Origin: Symbiodinium microadriaticum
Taxonomy: Eukaryota > Sar > Dinophyceae > Suessiales > Symbiodiniaceae
Reading direction: 5' to 3'
Assembly (NCBI GenBank): GCA_001939145.1
Contig: LSRX01001121.1
Span: 43,739-107,738, forward strand
DNA length: 64,000 nucleotides
Part shown: in pieces, positions 39,143 to 51,600 of the stretch
Layout of the letters: each line of letters opens with the position of its first letter
How positions within the stretch are numbered: the first letter of the stretch is position 1
The notes under the pieces: model-generated
Database searches by the model: none
What the model saw: only the letters and a program-made list of their open reading frames with translations
What the model was told of the DNA's origin: nothing
Translations under genes and position numbers: made by a program

Positions 39143-40825
39143 GGCCAAGGGCTAAGCCAAGAACCCCATCGTACTGCTTAGTGGCTATCCGTCTTCGCCT
39201 ATGAAATACGAAGTACATTGAGAAAGATCTCAATCAGTGGGAGGATTGCGCATGTGTGTGTGTGTGTGAATGGGTTGCTACATGCATTTGAAAATTTCCT
39301 GCAACCTGAGATGCAGTCAATTGACGGAGTAGCTCTGGCATGGCAGGGCGAGAGGATGCGTTCTCGGACTGGTTTGCGAAATGGGCGAGTACACCCGAGT
39401 GGTTTGGAAGCTGGACGGGGAGTTCGCATGAGACTTGCAGCAGTCGCACAAGAGACATGTTCTGACGTATCGTATTGGTCTACGTCAACGTGCCTTCTGC
39501 AAACCCGCCAAAAGAAGCAATAAGACAATGAAGGATGTAAGAAAAGATGGCGATTTAAAAGAAGAGTAAGAAAAAAAAGGACAAGAATAACAACAATAGA
39601 TAAAAACAATACTAGCAAGAATGCAAGAAGAAGGAGAAGAAACAAGAAGCATCGGTGGTGGTTGCGGCGGCAGCAGCAGCAGCAACAGAAACAGAAACAC
39701 GGCTTCATGCTCGATCGAATCAGATCTGCCTCAACCTCGAAAGACTCGTGGATTGTCCAATTTCTATGCCGGCCATTTTTAGCAGCTAGCATCTGTGCGA
39801 GGACGGTCTGGCACGGGCTGATGATCATGGTGGATGTCATCCAAGGCAGCACGCTGTCGCTTTGCGATGCTGCGCCTTGCTGACTTGCATGTCATGCCCG
39901 TACTCCGAGCATACCATGCACACATGTATGCCGCATCTGAAATTTTCGCAGCAATAGCAGGATGGTCAGCAGGGTTGATCACCAAGGAGTCCGGGACTTG
40001 CCCAACAAATATGTCTTTGCATCACATGACCACATCCGACAGACCGCAGCTATCCAAAATCGTCTGAGCTGCACCCCAACAGTCTCAGGCATTCCACGTC
40101 GTTCAAAGCCATCGTGCAGACGCTCTGTTACATCTTCACGATGCTCGTGGAGGTCCATGTTGTAGTGATCTATGGCATGACAGTCAGGCTGACAGTTCGC
40201 TGGCTTAGGACCCTGTCCTTGGCAACAGGCCTGGGGAGGGCAGCGTTCAATTCAACGCAATCTCGGAGGCATGCACAAGGCAAAAACTGGATGAGACGAG
40301 CTTTCCAGGTGGGGGTTCCAGGCGAGAGAGCTGCCTTCCATCATGCCGGATACTTTATTGGCGCGGCATATCCTTGCATGTCGCGGTGCCGAAGCGACAG
40401 AAGCAGCAAGGTTGGCGGTGATCCTGGTCCTGTCAGCTATTGTGTTCCAAACTGGCAGGCACTACGTGAAGGCTAGAAATCCGTGTGTCTCTGCATGCTG
40501 TCATATGCTGTCCTTCCCCGCTTTCGTCAGCAGGTGCGGGAGAGAGCAGCTTGCATGGCTGCTCGGAGTTGAAAGCGTCCATGATTCCAAGCCTTTCACG
40601 GATGCGGGCGGGTCAAAGTGTGCGAAGGTCGTCGCCAACAGACCCCAAGCCTCAAGCCGGGCCAGAGGCTAGAAGGATAAGGATATAAGGGCCTGCTCAG
40701 GCCTCACTAGGCCTCTAGAAGCGAAGAGCACGAGGCCAAGATCAGGTAGATACAAACCGCGCGTCGTGCCGAGGAGGTGCAGTCCAGCACTGGCAGTGAT
40801 CTTTCCATGCCTGAGGCTCCGAGCA
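39143..40825 (+). CDS. Scattered exon-like blocks, unrecognised
   Basis: ATG at 39340 opens MAGREDAFSDWFAKWASTPE and then WFGSWTGSSHET, a Trp-rich short block ending near 39453. A GT run lies at 39253-39268, and an A/AAG-rich stretch with AACAAC and AGCAGC pieces at about 39530-39700. Around 40135-40240 (VEVHVVVIYGMTVRLTVRWL) and 40395-40470 (RLAVILVLSAIVFQTGRHYV) two hydrophobic blocks could be membrane exons. Frames and joints are not resolved. Confidence 0.3.
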
Positions 40826-40827
40826 TG

Positions 40828-43420
40828 TCAAGCAACAGTAAAGTAGCACGCCGACAGAGAATGCAGAGGCTTCTGTCTGTGCTGGCCTTCGCTTGCAGCC
40901 TGTGCCAGGCGCCGCAGTCCAGTGCTAGCGAGCTATCGCTGCAGGACACCAGGGCAACCAGAAGTTGTGGAGTAAAACAAGTGGCGGCAAGGAGATCACT
41001 GAAGAGCCGCGGCAAACTGGCAAGCCGCAAATTGCGGTGCTCCTCACTTCCTGGCACCGTGCCAGCATCGAATCGCCATCGCTTTTGATCGTAGTTCTTT
41101 ATCGTAAATGTCTCTCGATTCGGCTCAGCCTTTTCTAATTGCGGAGGAAGGCGGCGTGTCGAAAGTACTTCTTGATCGTGCTGTACATTGCTGGCAGCTT
41201 ACAGTCAGTCTTTGCTTGAGCGGCCTCTAAATCCTCCTCGCAATCAGTTGTCGGACGCAATCCGGAACCTGACTTTGGCGAAGGCAGCAGCAATATCTGT
41301 GGCTTACATTTCTCAACTCAAAAAGTGTCCCGTGCAGCATCTTCATGTGCTTTTCTTCCCTTGAAAGGCCCTCAGCTCGACGAGCATCAACCCAAACTCC
41401 ATGACCTTAGTGGTCTACTTGACTGGTGTGGTGCGGGGCTCAGCCATCCTCAGCCAAATTCACGCAGAGCCTCTGCCAGCGTCTGCCCTGAGCCCCCAGG
41501 TCATCGCGTCCGGGTTGACTCTGTGCGCCTGCGGGAGTGCAAGTCTGCTTCCAGCCTCTCCATTCTGCCTTTCTCAGGTACGTGGAGGGATGCAGCGGTC
41601 TGAAGCAAGGTCCTCGGCCTCCTCTGCTCTGGGCCTCGAAGTAGCATCAGCCTATGCTGCTCCGGTCGGGAAGCCAAGGACAGCATGGAATCCCTGGAAG
41701 ATCTTGAAGTGCATGCCTCCGGGCTTTCTTTATGTAGGGTTCCCAGCCGTTCTCTGTCACGACAGCTCGATGTCAGAACATGTATTGGGTCTCTACGAAG
41801 GCGTTGACCTCGACTCTGATCAACATGGCCTTCTCACAAGGCTTTGTCAGCGCTTGCGAGTCAAACAATGCACGGAGCATACGGAGCATCGCTTGCAGGC
41901 ATGAATGCTGCGTTGGCATTGATCATTGGAAAGTTTTACACTCCTGTGGCAGCTATCGGTGCAGGATGGGTTGATGTCTTAGTTCTTACAATCTTTGTTG
42001 CATGCTTCAGACACGACACGACACGACCGGAAATTACATCTGAGGTGTTGAGGAAATATTACATGTGGTTGGAGTCATAGCCTCGGCTGTTAACTTCTTT
42101 GTCTCGGATAATCAATCCAGCGAAGCCGTATAGTGAATCCACTACTTGTGCAGACTCAGCAACAGAAGTGCGTGGCGACGGTGCACAATCCAAAACAAAC
42201 ACTGCTGGACAGTCAGGTATGTGGCAATCGGAATCCTGACGCTAGCGAGCATGATTTTTGGATATCTGCAGGCTCCGGAGCTCATGCACATGTTGCATGG
42301 ATCAGATCTTGGCTACATACCGCGATTTCTGTGTTTGGTGTAGGCCTTCAGTCCTGGATCAAATCCAGAGTGGGCGCAGAAGACCAACTCGCTCCGGGTC
42401 GGTGTCCTCGGCTGCTGCGGAGAGTCCCCAAAAACAAAACACCCGAGTTGGAGTGGCAAGGTGGCTATGCTACTGGTTCTGGGTCCCTGGCCTGGTCTGG
42501 CAAGCATGCTTGAACTTGGCACCGGGGCCGACCGAGGCTCCTCTGTTGCGGCGGCCTTCAACTCCCTGCTCACAGAGCGTATCCTGAAGGGGGACGAGGA
42601 CCGGGCGACACGGAGAGGATGCGGGGAGAGGAGTTGACCGATGGCCGAGGCCCGGTACCACGTACAGAAGGCAACGGGAGCTCGGCGGATTTCGATCACA
42701 CGCGACAAATACCCTTGCTGCAGGTCCGCCTGGATGCTGCATGTATAATTTCCACAATGGGGCTCATCCCCCTGATCGCGGTTATTTCTTCAAGAGCACA
42801 GGACCTGAGAGTCCGTTTCATCCATCATATGAGGCATTTCTGCGGTCTACCACGTGCCAGCGGTGGATCTGCCAGGACAATCCCTGGGCATTGAGACCGG
42901 TTGGCTGCACCCTTAAGCTGTTAAGCTTAAGCCGCACCGCCTCTTTGTTACAGGCAGCAGAGTAGCGAAGCTTTGTTTGCCAAGATGCTGCGTGTCCACA
43001 AGATTCAGTTTGCCGGCAAGACAATGGTTGCTCTTGGCTCAGAATTGTTTCTTGCCTGTCGGTGTTTGCAGCAAGCTTCTCGTGAGACTGGGTGGGCGAA
43101 GACGGAAGGTGAAAATCCAGCCTGTGACTGCGTTTGTGCCAGCGGAATATTTGCTGGCTGGACCAACTGGTCTGCATGAAGACATGAGTAACAATAGTCT
43201 CACACGAGATTTGAATGGCTGGTGCAGCCATTCACTCTCTTGCAGGATACCAAGCGCCATTGGTGTCATTGTTTTAGCACTGACCATCAACACAGGCCCG
43301 GTGCCTGTGCCAATTCCGGTGGTACCAAGCAGCGCTTGTGTGAGAGGCTATGGCTGGCTGGTTGGCAAGCTTGTACAGGCCCGCCACGATGCGCCACGTT
43401 GCTCTGGTTAAGAGGGCCTT
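40828..43420 (+). CDS. Probable multi-exon membrane protein gene, unrecognised
   Basis: ATG at 40828 opens MSSNSKVARRQRMQRLL, then a hydrophobic stretch (SVLAFACSLCQA) that looks like a signal or transit peptide. Its frame ends at 41088. Later plus-strand blocks: about 41640-41750 (TAWNPWKILKCMPPGFLYVG); 41865-42080 (GASLAGMNAALALIIGKFY and GAGWVDVLVLTIFVACF, two membrane-like segments, stop at 42080); 42220-42285 (VAIGILTLASMIFGYLQ, a third); 42740-42900 (AHPPDRGYFFKSTGPESPF, WICQDNPWALRPV); 43060-43225 (KVKIQPVTAFVPAEYLLAG, DMSNNSLTRDLNGW). The set suggests one or two membrane proteins. Order of joining is not resolved. Confidence 0.35.
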
Positions 43421-44045
43421 TGCTCCGAGACTGGACCACAGGCCTTCTCGACAGTTGACCGTGCCATTGCAGACGCCTTCAGCTTGCTTCTGGTGTACTT
43501 CATAGGCTCGGGCCTGACTCGGGGCTACCAGCATTTGGTTGCAACCTGTGTTTGCATTATCTGGGCTTGCACTGTGCAGGCGATCCGCTGCTGAATGCAA
43601 CGAACCTGAACAACATGCCACTTGTCAAAGTCATGCACTGTCCAAGGGTCTGACATACATGGCTGGCGGGCGCGAGGTGCCTGAACCTGGTGGCATTCAT
43701 AGTGCCGCTAAGCCCGGATCCCAGAATGTCATACAAATCAAAAGAGCTCAAGCAGCACGGTAACAACCCCCCATGGTCCACTTTCGAGCAGTTTTGCGGA
43801 CAGGTACAAGCATCTTCGCTGTGGCATCTTCTGAGTTTCAGAGAGCTACGCAAGCTGCAACCCTTATAGAAGGTGCTGGGCTGGGAATCGGAAGGAGGAG
43901 AAATCATCGCAACGTTCTTGCCACATTCTTGAACTTTGCCAGGCAAGCAGACCAATGAGACAGAAGCATCGGACTCTGAAGAAGCCCCTCGGTGCAGATC
44001 AAGCATTTGAGAAAGCTGACATGTGGCATGTGGAATCCTCTGACT

Positions 44046-46474
44046 TCACCTGATTTTGCACGAGTGTGACGACGTGTCAGCTAAGACCCCAAGCGACACT
44101 GGCGATTCAGACAGCGACTGTTTGCAGTGCTGTGACGACGAAGAGGCCCTACACCGGAGACTTCGAATCAGAGTCGCACGCTCTGCTCTGCACCTGACGT
44201 GCAGATACTCGTGCAGGCTGCCTTTTCGCCATCGAAGGGCTGGGTGTGGGCCTTGCTGAGCTGAAGAGCTTGGGACAAAACATTCGACTCCCATGCTGCT
44301 GCCAGAATCGCTAAACATGTTCAAGACACACTCGATACGTGCCTGGCCTGGGTAAACTAGCTCGACATGAACATGTTCGTTTGCTTTGCCTCTCTTTAGC
44401 GTTTCATGCATTGTGCCGTTGAGTTGCCGAAGTGCAACACTTCGCTTGTGGCGGCTGAGCCAAACTGTCTCAACGACGGCCGGGCAAGGATGTTGGGGAA
44501 GATCCGTTGACGAGGGGCGGTTTGTTCTGCCCGACCTTTTGAACTGAATGGTATTAGCTACACCAGTTTGCAGTAATGAAACCGAGACCGAAATCTCGAT
44601 GCCTGAAGGAAGAGGGAGTAGCATCGACAGGGTGCAATGTTGGTTTGGACAAGGGGTACGGCTTTTCCTGGTTCAGAGAGACCAAGCGCTGTTTAAGCCT
44701 AGATTTGCCAGAACAACGTTAATCTTTGCAAAACCTCGTGTGTAGAAGTTACACTCCTTTGTGTGCATTTTGGCCTGCTGATCCACTAGCACAAAGTTTT
44801 ACTCCATCAACCCGCAGCGAAAAACCCAGCTTGTCTGGCATTCTTGTTCAATATCCGCAATCAAACCTAGAATGACATCGACAGTCTCTCTTCGTTCTCC
44901 TACCGGGAATCTGCAGGTTGAGGCGAATTGATAGCTCAACATTGACAGCATGTTCGAGAACTCTTGGAAAACAGAGCAGCAAGTCTTGTCAGGGTTGTGG
45001 TCTGGCTTCCGTCTCACAGGAGTAGACTTGAAACTGGCGTGGTTTCGAATTCATAGACGCATTTCGGAACACCGGGACGAGGAATCTTCAGGGATCTTAC
45101 AGTGTGTCTTGGCAACTTGGAGCCAGGTTTGGATCAGTTGGAGCTAGTGTTGGCAGAACATGCGAGGGAAGACAAATCCGGATTTGTGGGGTAACCTTGG
45201 AAAACGCGTCTCCTTTTCTCGAATTTTGTTCGACACTTTCCGCATGTTTGTTTGGACCCTTTGGCATCCACTCGGCCGGTTCTTCCAAAACGGGATTTGT
45301 TTCATTCTTCGGGTCGTGGTTGCTACAACCGTCAAGGAAATTTCTTGTAGAATGCTGCCACGGGTGCTCCGATTGCAGATCCAATTCCGTTTCCACAAGT
45401 GTGACGACGCTTCACCCTGTCGTCATTGAGTTGTGGCGCCGCTTGATGGGAGTGCCAACTTCTGATGATAACATGACGCCACATGACGGCGAGTTTTAAT
45501 GCTTTTGCGGTTTAGCTTTGGTGCATCATGGCATGGACATTCGCTGACACGCGCGGCAGCAGCTTTTCGGCATGTTGACGCGACCAGACAGGCTGACGGT
45601 GAAAGTGGCAAGAGGACACTGCCGTCAGGCGTCGCGGCACATCCAGCTTGCATGTCAGTGTTGTTTTCGCTTGCAGCACAGTGCCACCATGCAACTCGAA
45701 GCTGTGCCGGAAGATGGACACGGTGCACTGCAACAGAGAGTTCTGGCGCAGTGTGCCATTCATTCTGTGAACGCCTACACAGGTGACACTGTTGCACCTC
45801 CATGAGATTGCTGCAGCAAGGCAGGGAATCGTCTTCCAACGTTTCCTACAGCTTTGGAGATTTCTGTCCACAGAAGTGTCCGGCAGAGATCATCAATATA
45901 GAGAGGGCATGAGAAGGCTGCATTGACACTGCCTCAAGAGTGCTATCTTTGCGGACCTCACCAACAAATTCAAGCACATCCTGTGCTTCCCCACATCATG
46001 TGATGTTACGCAGACATTTTGGCTTTGGAGGGCTGTGGGAAGAAGAGCATGGCTGTCAAATGTTGTTTCGTAGCCAGTAGCTCGACACAAGCACAGTACT
46101 CCACGTTTCGTAAAACTGAAGCTGTCATTGATTTGTGACTTCTTGTTATTGGCTGGTGTCGTTGTTTGGTTGCGAAAAGCCAGCCATGGTTCGCCTCGAA
46201 GAAAGCGATTTCTTGACTAAGCATGAGACCGAGCAAAGATCACTCTCATGGCCTGTCCAAGCGCTCAGGAGTCGATTTTGTCATGTGTCGCTGAGAGATC
46301 ATGCCCAGGCTCACGGAGCTTTTCGGGCTCAATCGGGCAGGCAAGACCGTTGTCTTTGAGGGTTCTGACGTGATCCTTTGTGGCTGTAGCGGTGCAGGAG
46401 GGTCCGAAGTGCTTCAGGTCGCACACGTGTCTGTTGACGATGTGTGACTCACATCGGGCAGCAGGGATGTACAT
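44046..46474 (-). pseudogene. Second intronless coding relic (about 750 codons), unknown family
   Basis: On the minus strand a protein can be followed through several frames without intron-like gaps: from about 46440 HVRTLKDNGLACPIEPEKL; then AFFEANHGWLFATKQRHQ; AQDVLEFVGEVRKDSTLEAV and SILMISAGHFCGQKSPKL; SLPCCSNLMEVQQCHL; from 45396 METELDLQSEHPWQHSTRN; then FQEFSNMLSMLSYQFASTC and RRETVDVILGLIADIEQEC; after a TAA NFVLVDQQAKMHTKECNFY and AKINVVLANLGLNSAW; and finally HKRSVALRQLNGTMHETLKR, NEHVHVELVYPGQARIECVL. It has at least five frame changes or stops. No resemblance to the relic at 35-38 kb was noticed. Plus-strand frames across parts of this region (for example 45675-45805) are also open. 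Family unknown. Confidence 0.5.
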
Positions 46475-47340
46475 GTAAACTAACCTAGTGTGCAGAAGGC
46501 ATAGTCTGATAGTGCAGTTGCCATCTGTAGCCAGCTTGTTTCAGCCTGAACTTAACGTCTGCGCAAAGGCACGGTATATGTTTCAATGAAGCGCTTCGCT
46601 GGGAGGCTCGACCCTAGCTAGCCACTGTTTTTTGTCCGTATATGACGCGTTCAAGCAAAAGTTTCATCTTTCTGCACAGTTATGTGCAGGTTAGCATCGC
46701 TTCGGAGAAGAAAGCCCAAGCTCATGGAGGAGGCCGCTTCCAAAGAAGAGCCCAGGCACGTTCCGCTTGGCTCCAACGAGCTGACGTGAACTGGAGTTGA
46801 GTCGTGGTTCCAAGCGGTTCTGTCAGTGATTGGATTCCGTATTCGTACTAAATCCGGATCGAGAGCATCCGTAGCGGTGAGTCGGGGCCTGTCGGGAGCG
46901 CTCAGGAGGGCCTCCCGCGGCACGGCCCCAGACTCTGTCCCCCAGCCTGCCAGCCCGGAGACACCTGAAACCAATGTGCGCCGTGCCGTACTGCGGTTCG
47001 GTTCGATCGCGGTTCGGATCCTTGCGGTTCGGTTCGATTCGGTTCGAGCAGCTTCCCGAGACTTCCAAGCTTCTCATCATGGATGCACTGCGCAGGTGCC
47101 TGATCCGAGCGCACTCGAACAAGAAGAGGTCCAAGATCAGCCTGCAGCCAAGTGACGACTGTCCGTCTTCGAGACTGCCCAAGTTCTTGAGGGAGTGCCC
47201 CATGAGAACGAAGGCTTGCCTTGACAGGGTTCCAGAGAAGATCCGAGCAGCCACGCTTCATGCACGTAGCATCCTTCGCACGGCCGCACTTGAAACATGA
47301 GTGGCGAAAGCAAGCCGACAAGCATCCTGCCGAAGCGCAT
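46475..47340 (+). CDS. Exon-like ORF, unrecognised, with GGTTCG repeats
   Basis: A plus-strand frame ending at 47300 reads ETSKLLIMDALRRCLIRAHS, KKRSKISLQPSDDCPSSR, FLRECPMRTKACLDRVPEK and RAATLHARSILRTAALET. At 46994-47050 imperfect GGTTCGGTTCGATT repeats precede it. The minus strand also has an open frame with CFKCGRAKDATCMKRGC, so the strand is uncertain. The part before 46800 shows little on the plus strand, while minus-strand pieces such as SLEAASSMSLGFLLRSD may extend the relic at 44-46.5 kb. Confidence 0.3.
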
Positions 47341-47365
47341 TCACAGCCCACTCCACAACTGCAAC

Positions 47366-50300
47366 GTTGTGTAGCGCACTTGTGCGTGTAGGAACTTTGG
47401 CTTTCTCTCCTGCATCCTTTCGCCTCTCGTCGCCGACATGGCCTCCTCGGGTTCGTCGCCCGCCCTGAAGACTTCGCCGACTTTGCAGCGGCTGCTATGC
47501 TCGACCTGGCTGGTTTGCCGACTACTTCGCCGTCGGCACCTCTTCACCATAGGAGTTGCAGGGGTGATAGTGGAGAGATCGCCTCGCCGACCCCGGCTAC
47601 TGGGCCTGCCGTGGACTTTGCCCGCCTACAAAGTGGCCCAGCTCCAAGGCAGCCCAGATGGAGGATGACGACCGGGCGCCGTACATCGTTCGGGACATCG
47701 TGGGCGACTTGTGCCTATTAATAGTCTTCGCCTGGTGGGGTGGAAGGGGTGGTGGACCCCGGCCCCTCGGCGGAGGAAACTCGCTTTTCGGGACGCGCAA
47801 GAGGCGATCTGGGCAACCGCCGGCTTGAAGTCATCCTCGCCAGGTGCATTGGTGCCGGTCGCTGGGTGAGTACCTCAGCTCCTTCAATCCTGAAGCGGCT
47901 CCCGGCGGAGTCTTCAGGATATCGCCGCCGTCGCCAGTCGAGCCAAAGCCCACGCTGTTTCGACTGTCGCCGCTTCCTACCCCGCGAGACCGCCACCATT
48001 CTGGGGCACACCACTGCTGATGTGCGGAGGGGGCTTTGCAGCTTTGCAGGAGCTCAAAGTCTCCGCGATGAGCTGATGAGCCACGATCAAGGTCGTTGCT
48101 CCTCTTTGTGGCCGAGCGAACTTGCCCCAGTATGGCGGAGCCCAGAACCTTGAAAGGGGTGGGCGGTCGCCTGTGGCGTAAGTGGCCCCAACGCGGTCCG
48201 ATCCTCCCAATCCACGCAGCAAGTCCTCGTCCAAGGAGTCGGCGGCAGGTCTGGTCGAAGGTGAGCGCAACGGCCTGAAGAGCCCGTCGGGGTGGGTGTT
48301 GAACTGTGCTTTGGAACTTTAACCGGACTGCCTTCCCAACCAATCCTGTTGCTGTTGCTCGGACACTTCGTCGACGACTTCAAAAGTACCGAGGGTGACT
48401 TCCCTGTCGCCCACTCCGAACACTTCGCCTTGGCGGACTTCTTGGCTGCTTGAGCGCAGGCCCCCGCCACCGAACACGTCGTCCAGGGTATGTGCTTGAT
48501 TGTGGCCGATGAGGGCGTCGTACTTCGCCCCACTGCCGTGCGGGTTCGAGAAGATCCTGGTGCAGATTGACGAGGTGCTGGGGGGCGACCGTCTGTCACC
48601 CGGTGTGGCGTCTCGCATGGCGGGGCTTGCGGCCGACTGTGAGGATGGTTTGTCCCTGGGCGTGCAGGTTGTCCTGTTGGCATGATGCTGCCTGGTGGCC
48701 AGCGGTGATTCCGCTTTCCGAAACGCCGACGCATTTTCAGGAAAGCTATTTCAAAAATGGCCAGCGGTAAAGCAACAAAAACAGAATGATGATATCCTTG
48801 TGGAGGTATGCAATCTTTTGGCCATGGAACCCAACTCATCCTTACAATGGCTGTTGGATCTTTGCAACCATTGCTGGCGAGCTGCCATCGTTCCCGATGA
48901 ATGGTCCACCGCTTCAGTTGCGATGTTGTTCAAGAAAGGAGACCCGACAGATCCGAACGACTACCGACCAATTTGTTTACAGAGTATTGCGTGCAAACTA
49001 TTTGCCTCCCTCCTCAGGCAAAGGCTTCATCACAAAGGTGTACAGACCAGATTTTGGAAATCACAATTCGGATTTAGAGAAGATCATCGTACTGAGGATG
49101 CCTTTTTCGTTGCTCTACGAAGATTCGAACAAGCTTGTGACAGCTTGTGCCCAACGAAGTTGGTCCTCGATTGGAAGAAAGCTGTTGACAGTATTGGACA
49201 GCCTTCTTGATGCATTGCGCCGTTTCGGTATTCCAAATTCAATGCAAATCACAGAATTCTGACATTTCATAAGGATGCACTTTGGGCCCGCTTCCGTTTA
49301 TCATCGTCAGTGGTGCTGCACTTGCTTGCATACAATCGTGGGGACTTGGCCGATGTTGCTTATGCTGATGGTACACTGTTGCTTGGCACATCCGACCCTC
49401 ATTTGCAGGACTATCTTTCTCAGATCGCAGATGCAGGGCTGTTTCATAGGGATAAGTTTCAGTTGCTACAAATAACAAGTACAATGTCAAGCAATCGTTC
49501 GGACTCCGACGGGTGAGCACATCTCGCTACATTTGGGCATCGACTATTTGGGATCTGTTCTCAAACAACATGGGCTATCAGGGCATGAACTTGGTAGGAG
49601 AATCGGGATGGCAAGGCGGGAATTTCTTGAGCTCCAACAAGATTGGAAGCATTCTTCATTATCGCGAGACAGGAAGATTCAAATCTATCAAGCTCTTGTT
49701 GAATCGAAACTGATCTATTCCCTGAGATGCTTGTGTTTATCTTCCGCGGATCGTCGGCGTCTTGATGGCTTTCAAAACCGTTGCTTGCGAAATTTTTTCG
49801 GCATCCCACCTGCTTTCATCTCGACAGTGCCCAATGCGGAAGTTCTGCGCAGCGCCGGTTGCCCCGCTGCTACAGACATGCTCTTGAAACGACAACTCCT
49901 CCGTTTCAGTAAAGTGCTGCGATCTGCACACGACCACCCCTTGCACAGCTCCGCATTTCTTCGTGGAGCGCTGCAGCCTGCCGCAAGTATGTATGTGAGA
50001 AGGGTGGGGAGGCTGTGACGAGAAAGGGTCACATGTGTTAGGGACAAAGCATGTCAATTCCTCTGAAGCCACCGTGAGATAACCAGACTTGTACAGAATC
50101 CTCGTATTTGGAATCGTGCGGTGTGCCGTCCTTGCGCCGCCCGGCGCATGACCGACTGGTGACCTTTGCCCGGTTGTAGCCTCACTGGATCGCCTTCATC
50201 GACAACGTGGCCGAGCAATTCGCCCTCATGAATGGTTACGGCAAGGATCCGGCCGTCAACGGCATTCTGGCTTCGTTCTTGCGGCTGACATGGCATGGGC

Positions 50301-50475
50301 CTGAGTCCGGCACCAACATCGACTTTGCCTGAGCAGCTTCTTGACTTATCTGGGTGGTTGGGTTCCGGCGCCTTGTGGCCAAGGGGTGCGCCCGGGGGCG
50401 CAGAAGTGCGAACCCGGCACCGGCACCGGGTTTCTGCGGCCGCGCGCACTTCGCGCTTCGACCACAAACGGCGCC
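47366..50475 (+). mobile_element. Repeat family B, copy 2, interrupted by a LINE
   Basis: Left end TTGTGTAGCGCACTTGTGCG and TGTAGGAAC matches the start of the 20.1 kb derivative (20085-20114). ATG at 47437 is followed, in another frame, by PEDFADFAAAAMLDLAGLPT, matching copy 1. Further protein-like parts: HFVDDFKSTEGDFPVAHSE near 48365; FEKILVQIDEVLGGDRLS and ASRMAGLAADCEDGLSLG up to 48685; and, to the right of the LINE, FIDNVAEQFALMNGYGKD near 50200. EQLLDL (50330) and the GCGCCCGGGGGCGCAGAAGTG 3' part align with copy 1 (EQLLDL near 19879). So copy 2 preserves more of the family B protein than copy 1, but is split and frameshifted. Confidence 0.65.
48700..50155 (+). pseudogene. Broken LINE (non-LTR) reverse transcriptase
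   Basis: Frame 48695-49210 reads NSSLQWLLDLCNHCWRAAIV, LFKKGDPTDPNDYRPICLQ, SQFGFREDHRTEDAFFVALR and VLDWKKAVDSI (motif A). The next piece, in another frame, is LLDALRRFGIPNSM. Then about 70 residues, including motif B, are missing. Motif C appears near 49357 as AYADGTLLLGTSD, with D-G for the usual D-D. The thumb and C-terminal part follow at 49533-50018 (IDYLGSVLKQHGLSGHELG, KIQIYQALVESKLIYSLRC) and, after a frameshift, RVTCVRDKACQF and HREITRLVQNPRIWNRAVC to about 50155. At least three frame changes, the internal deletion and the motif C change make it inactive. It lies inside repeat B2. Confidence 0.85.
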
Positions 50476-51600
50476 GCACAGGAGTGGATTTGGGCACTGA
50501 TTAGGGCTACCACGTCGTTATTATGGACTTTGTTGATGACAGTTATTGTGCGCAGTGTGCTGCTCGTTTGCGTGCCAAGGCTGCATCATTGAGGCGAAGG
50601 ATTTGGTTAGGCCGGGGTGTGCGGCCAAGTTGCAAGTTGGTGTTCAGTTCTTGTGTCGTTGTCTCCCGGACAGATTCCAGTTAGCCGTCGGCAACATCAT
50701 GCGGCAGCAGATGGACCCTGACGTGTTTCATGCTGGCAATCTTGATAGGCTGCTTGTTGATTCTTCGGCGACAGGTTTAGAGCTGGGCCGTGACTGGCCA
50801 GGACGGGCTGAAGACTCGGGAAAGGTCCAAGGAAGAACGACAAAAAGAAAGGGAGGAAAAGCGCAAAGCGAAGGCGGTGTCGGCATTCATCCCGGGCTTT
50901 CTGTCTGATTGAAATTCGCCTCGTCCATCGTTGAGCGAGGCAGATGCAGCTGCAAAGGGAGTAAAGAAGGATGAGGAAAACAAAAAGGACCATGCCAGGG
51001 TCTCATGGATTGTGGTTGTATGGACAATGGTGTCGCGGTCTTCGGTAGTAAAGTGTTGCAGTGTCTGCGATTGTTTGCGCGTCTTCCCAATGCTTGTGGT
51101 GAATGGGCGAAGCTTTACCAAACAATTGCGTCTACATGTGGCTTCAAGGACTCAGCAGAACAGGCTCAACTAGCAAAAGCGAGTCTTGGGTTTATTCGGG
51201 ACCTTCACTTCAACATCTTCTAGGCCATCTCAGGATTGGAAAGCCTTCCGATTCCGCGAAGGATTCGCTATACGTTGGGGCTTGTAAGGCAATCTCTGCT
51301 GCAGGAAAGCTCAAAAGCTGCGGCTTCCGGCAGCTTGGCATTGAATCGCAGAAGGGACACATGAGCCCCGGCGGGGTGAAGCAGGGACAACCTCTGTGCT
51401 TAAGTAGCATTCGGCGCCCGTGGCGAGAGGCAAGAAGAAGGGTGCCAAAAAGAAGTGAAGCAGGGAGCCTACAAGGCATGGTGGCTTCAGGTCTAATTGC
51501 AGTTTCAATTGAAGGGGATCATAGCAATGGCCTTGCTGCATGAGGTGTTGCGAAACATTTCTGCTTGTTTTCGCAACGGGCTGAGATGAACACGGGTTTG
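50476..51600 (+). CDS. Exon-like blocks, unrecognised
   Basis: About 50560-50780 holds weakly coding sequence (RFQLAVGNIMRQQMDPDVFH). The best block is 51005-51223, which ends at a TAG and reads FGSKVLQCLRLFARLPNACG, EWAKLYQTIASTCGFKD and AEQAQLAKASLGFIRDLHF; it looks like the last exon of a gene. 51240-51420 (LKSCGFRQLGIESQKGHMSP) may be another exon in a different frame. No family is recognised. Confidence 0.4.

Noticed and set aside
48087-48839. 250-codon minus-strand ORF
   Set aside because: It overlaps plus-strand pieces shared in texture with family B and the LINE; its own sequence is low-complexity Pro/Ser/Arg.
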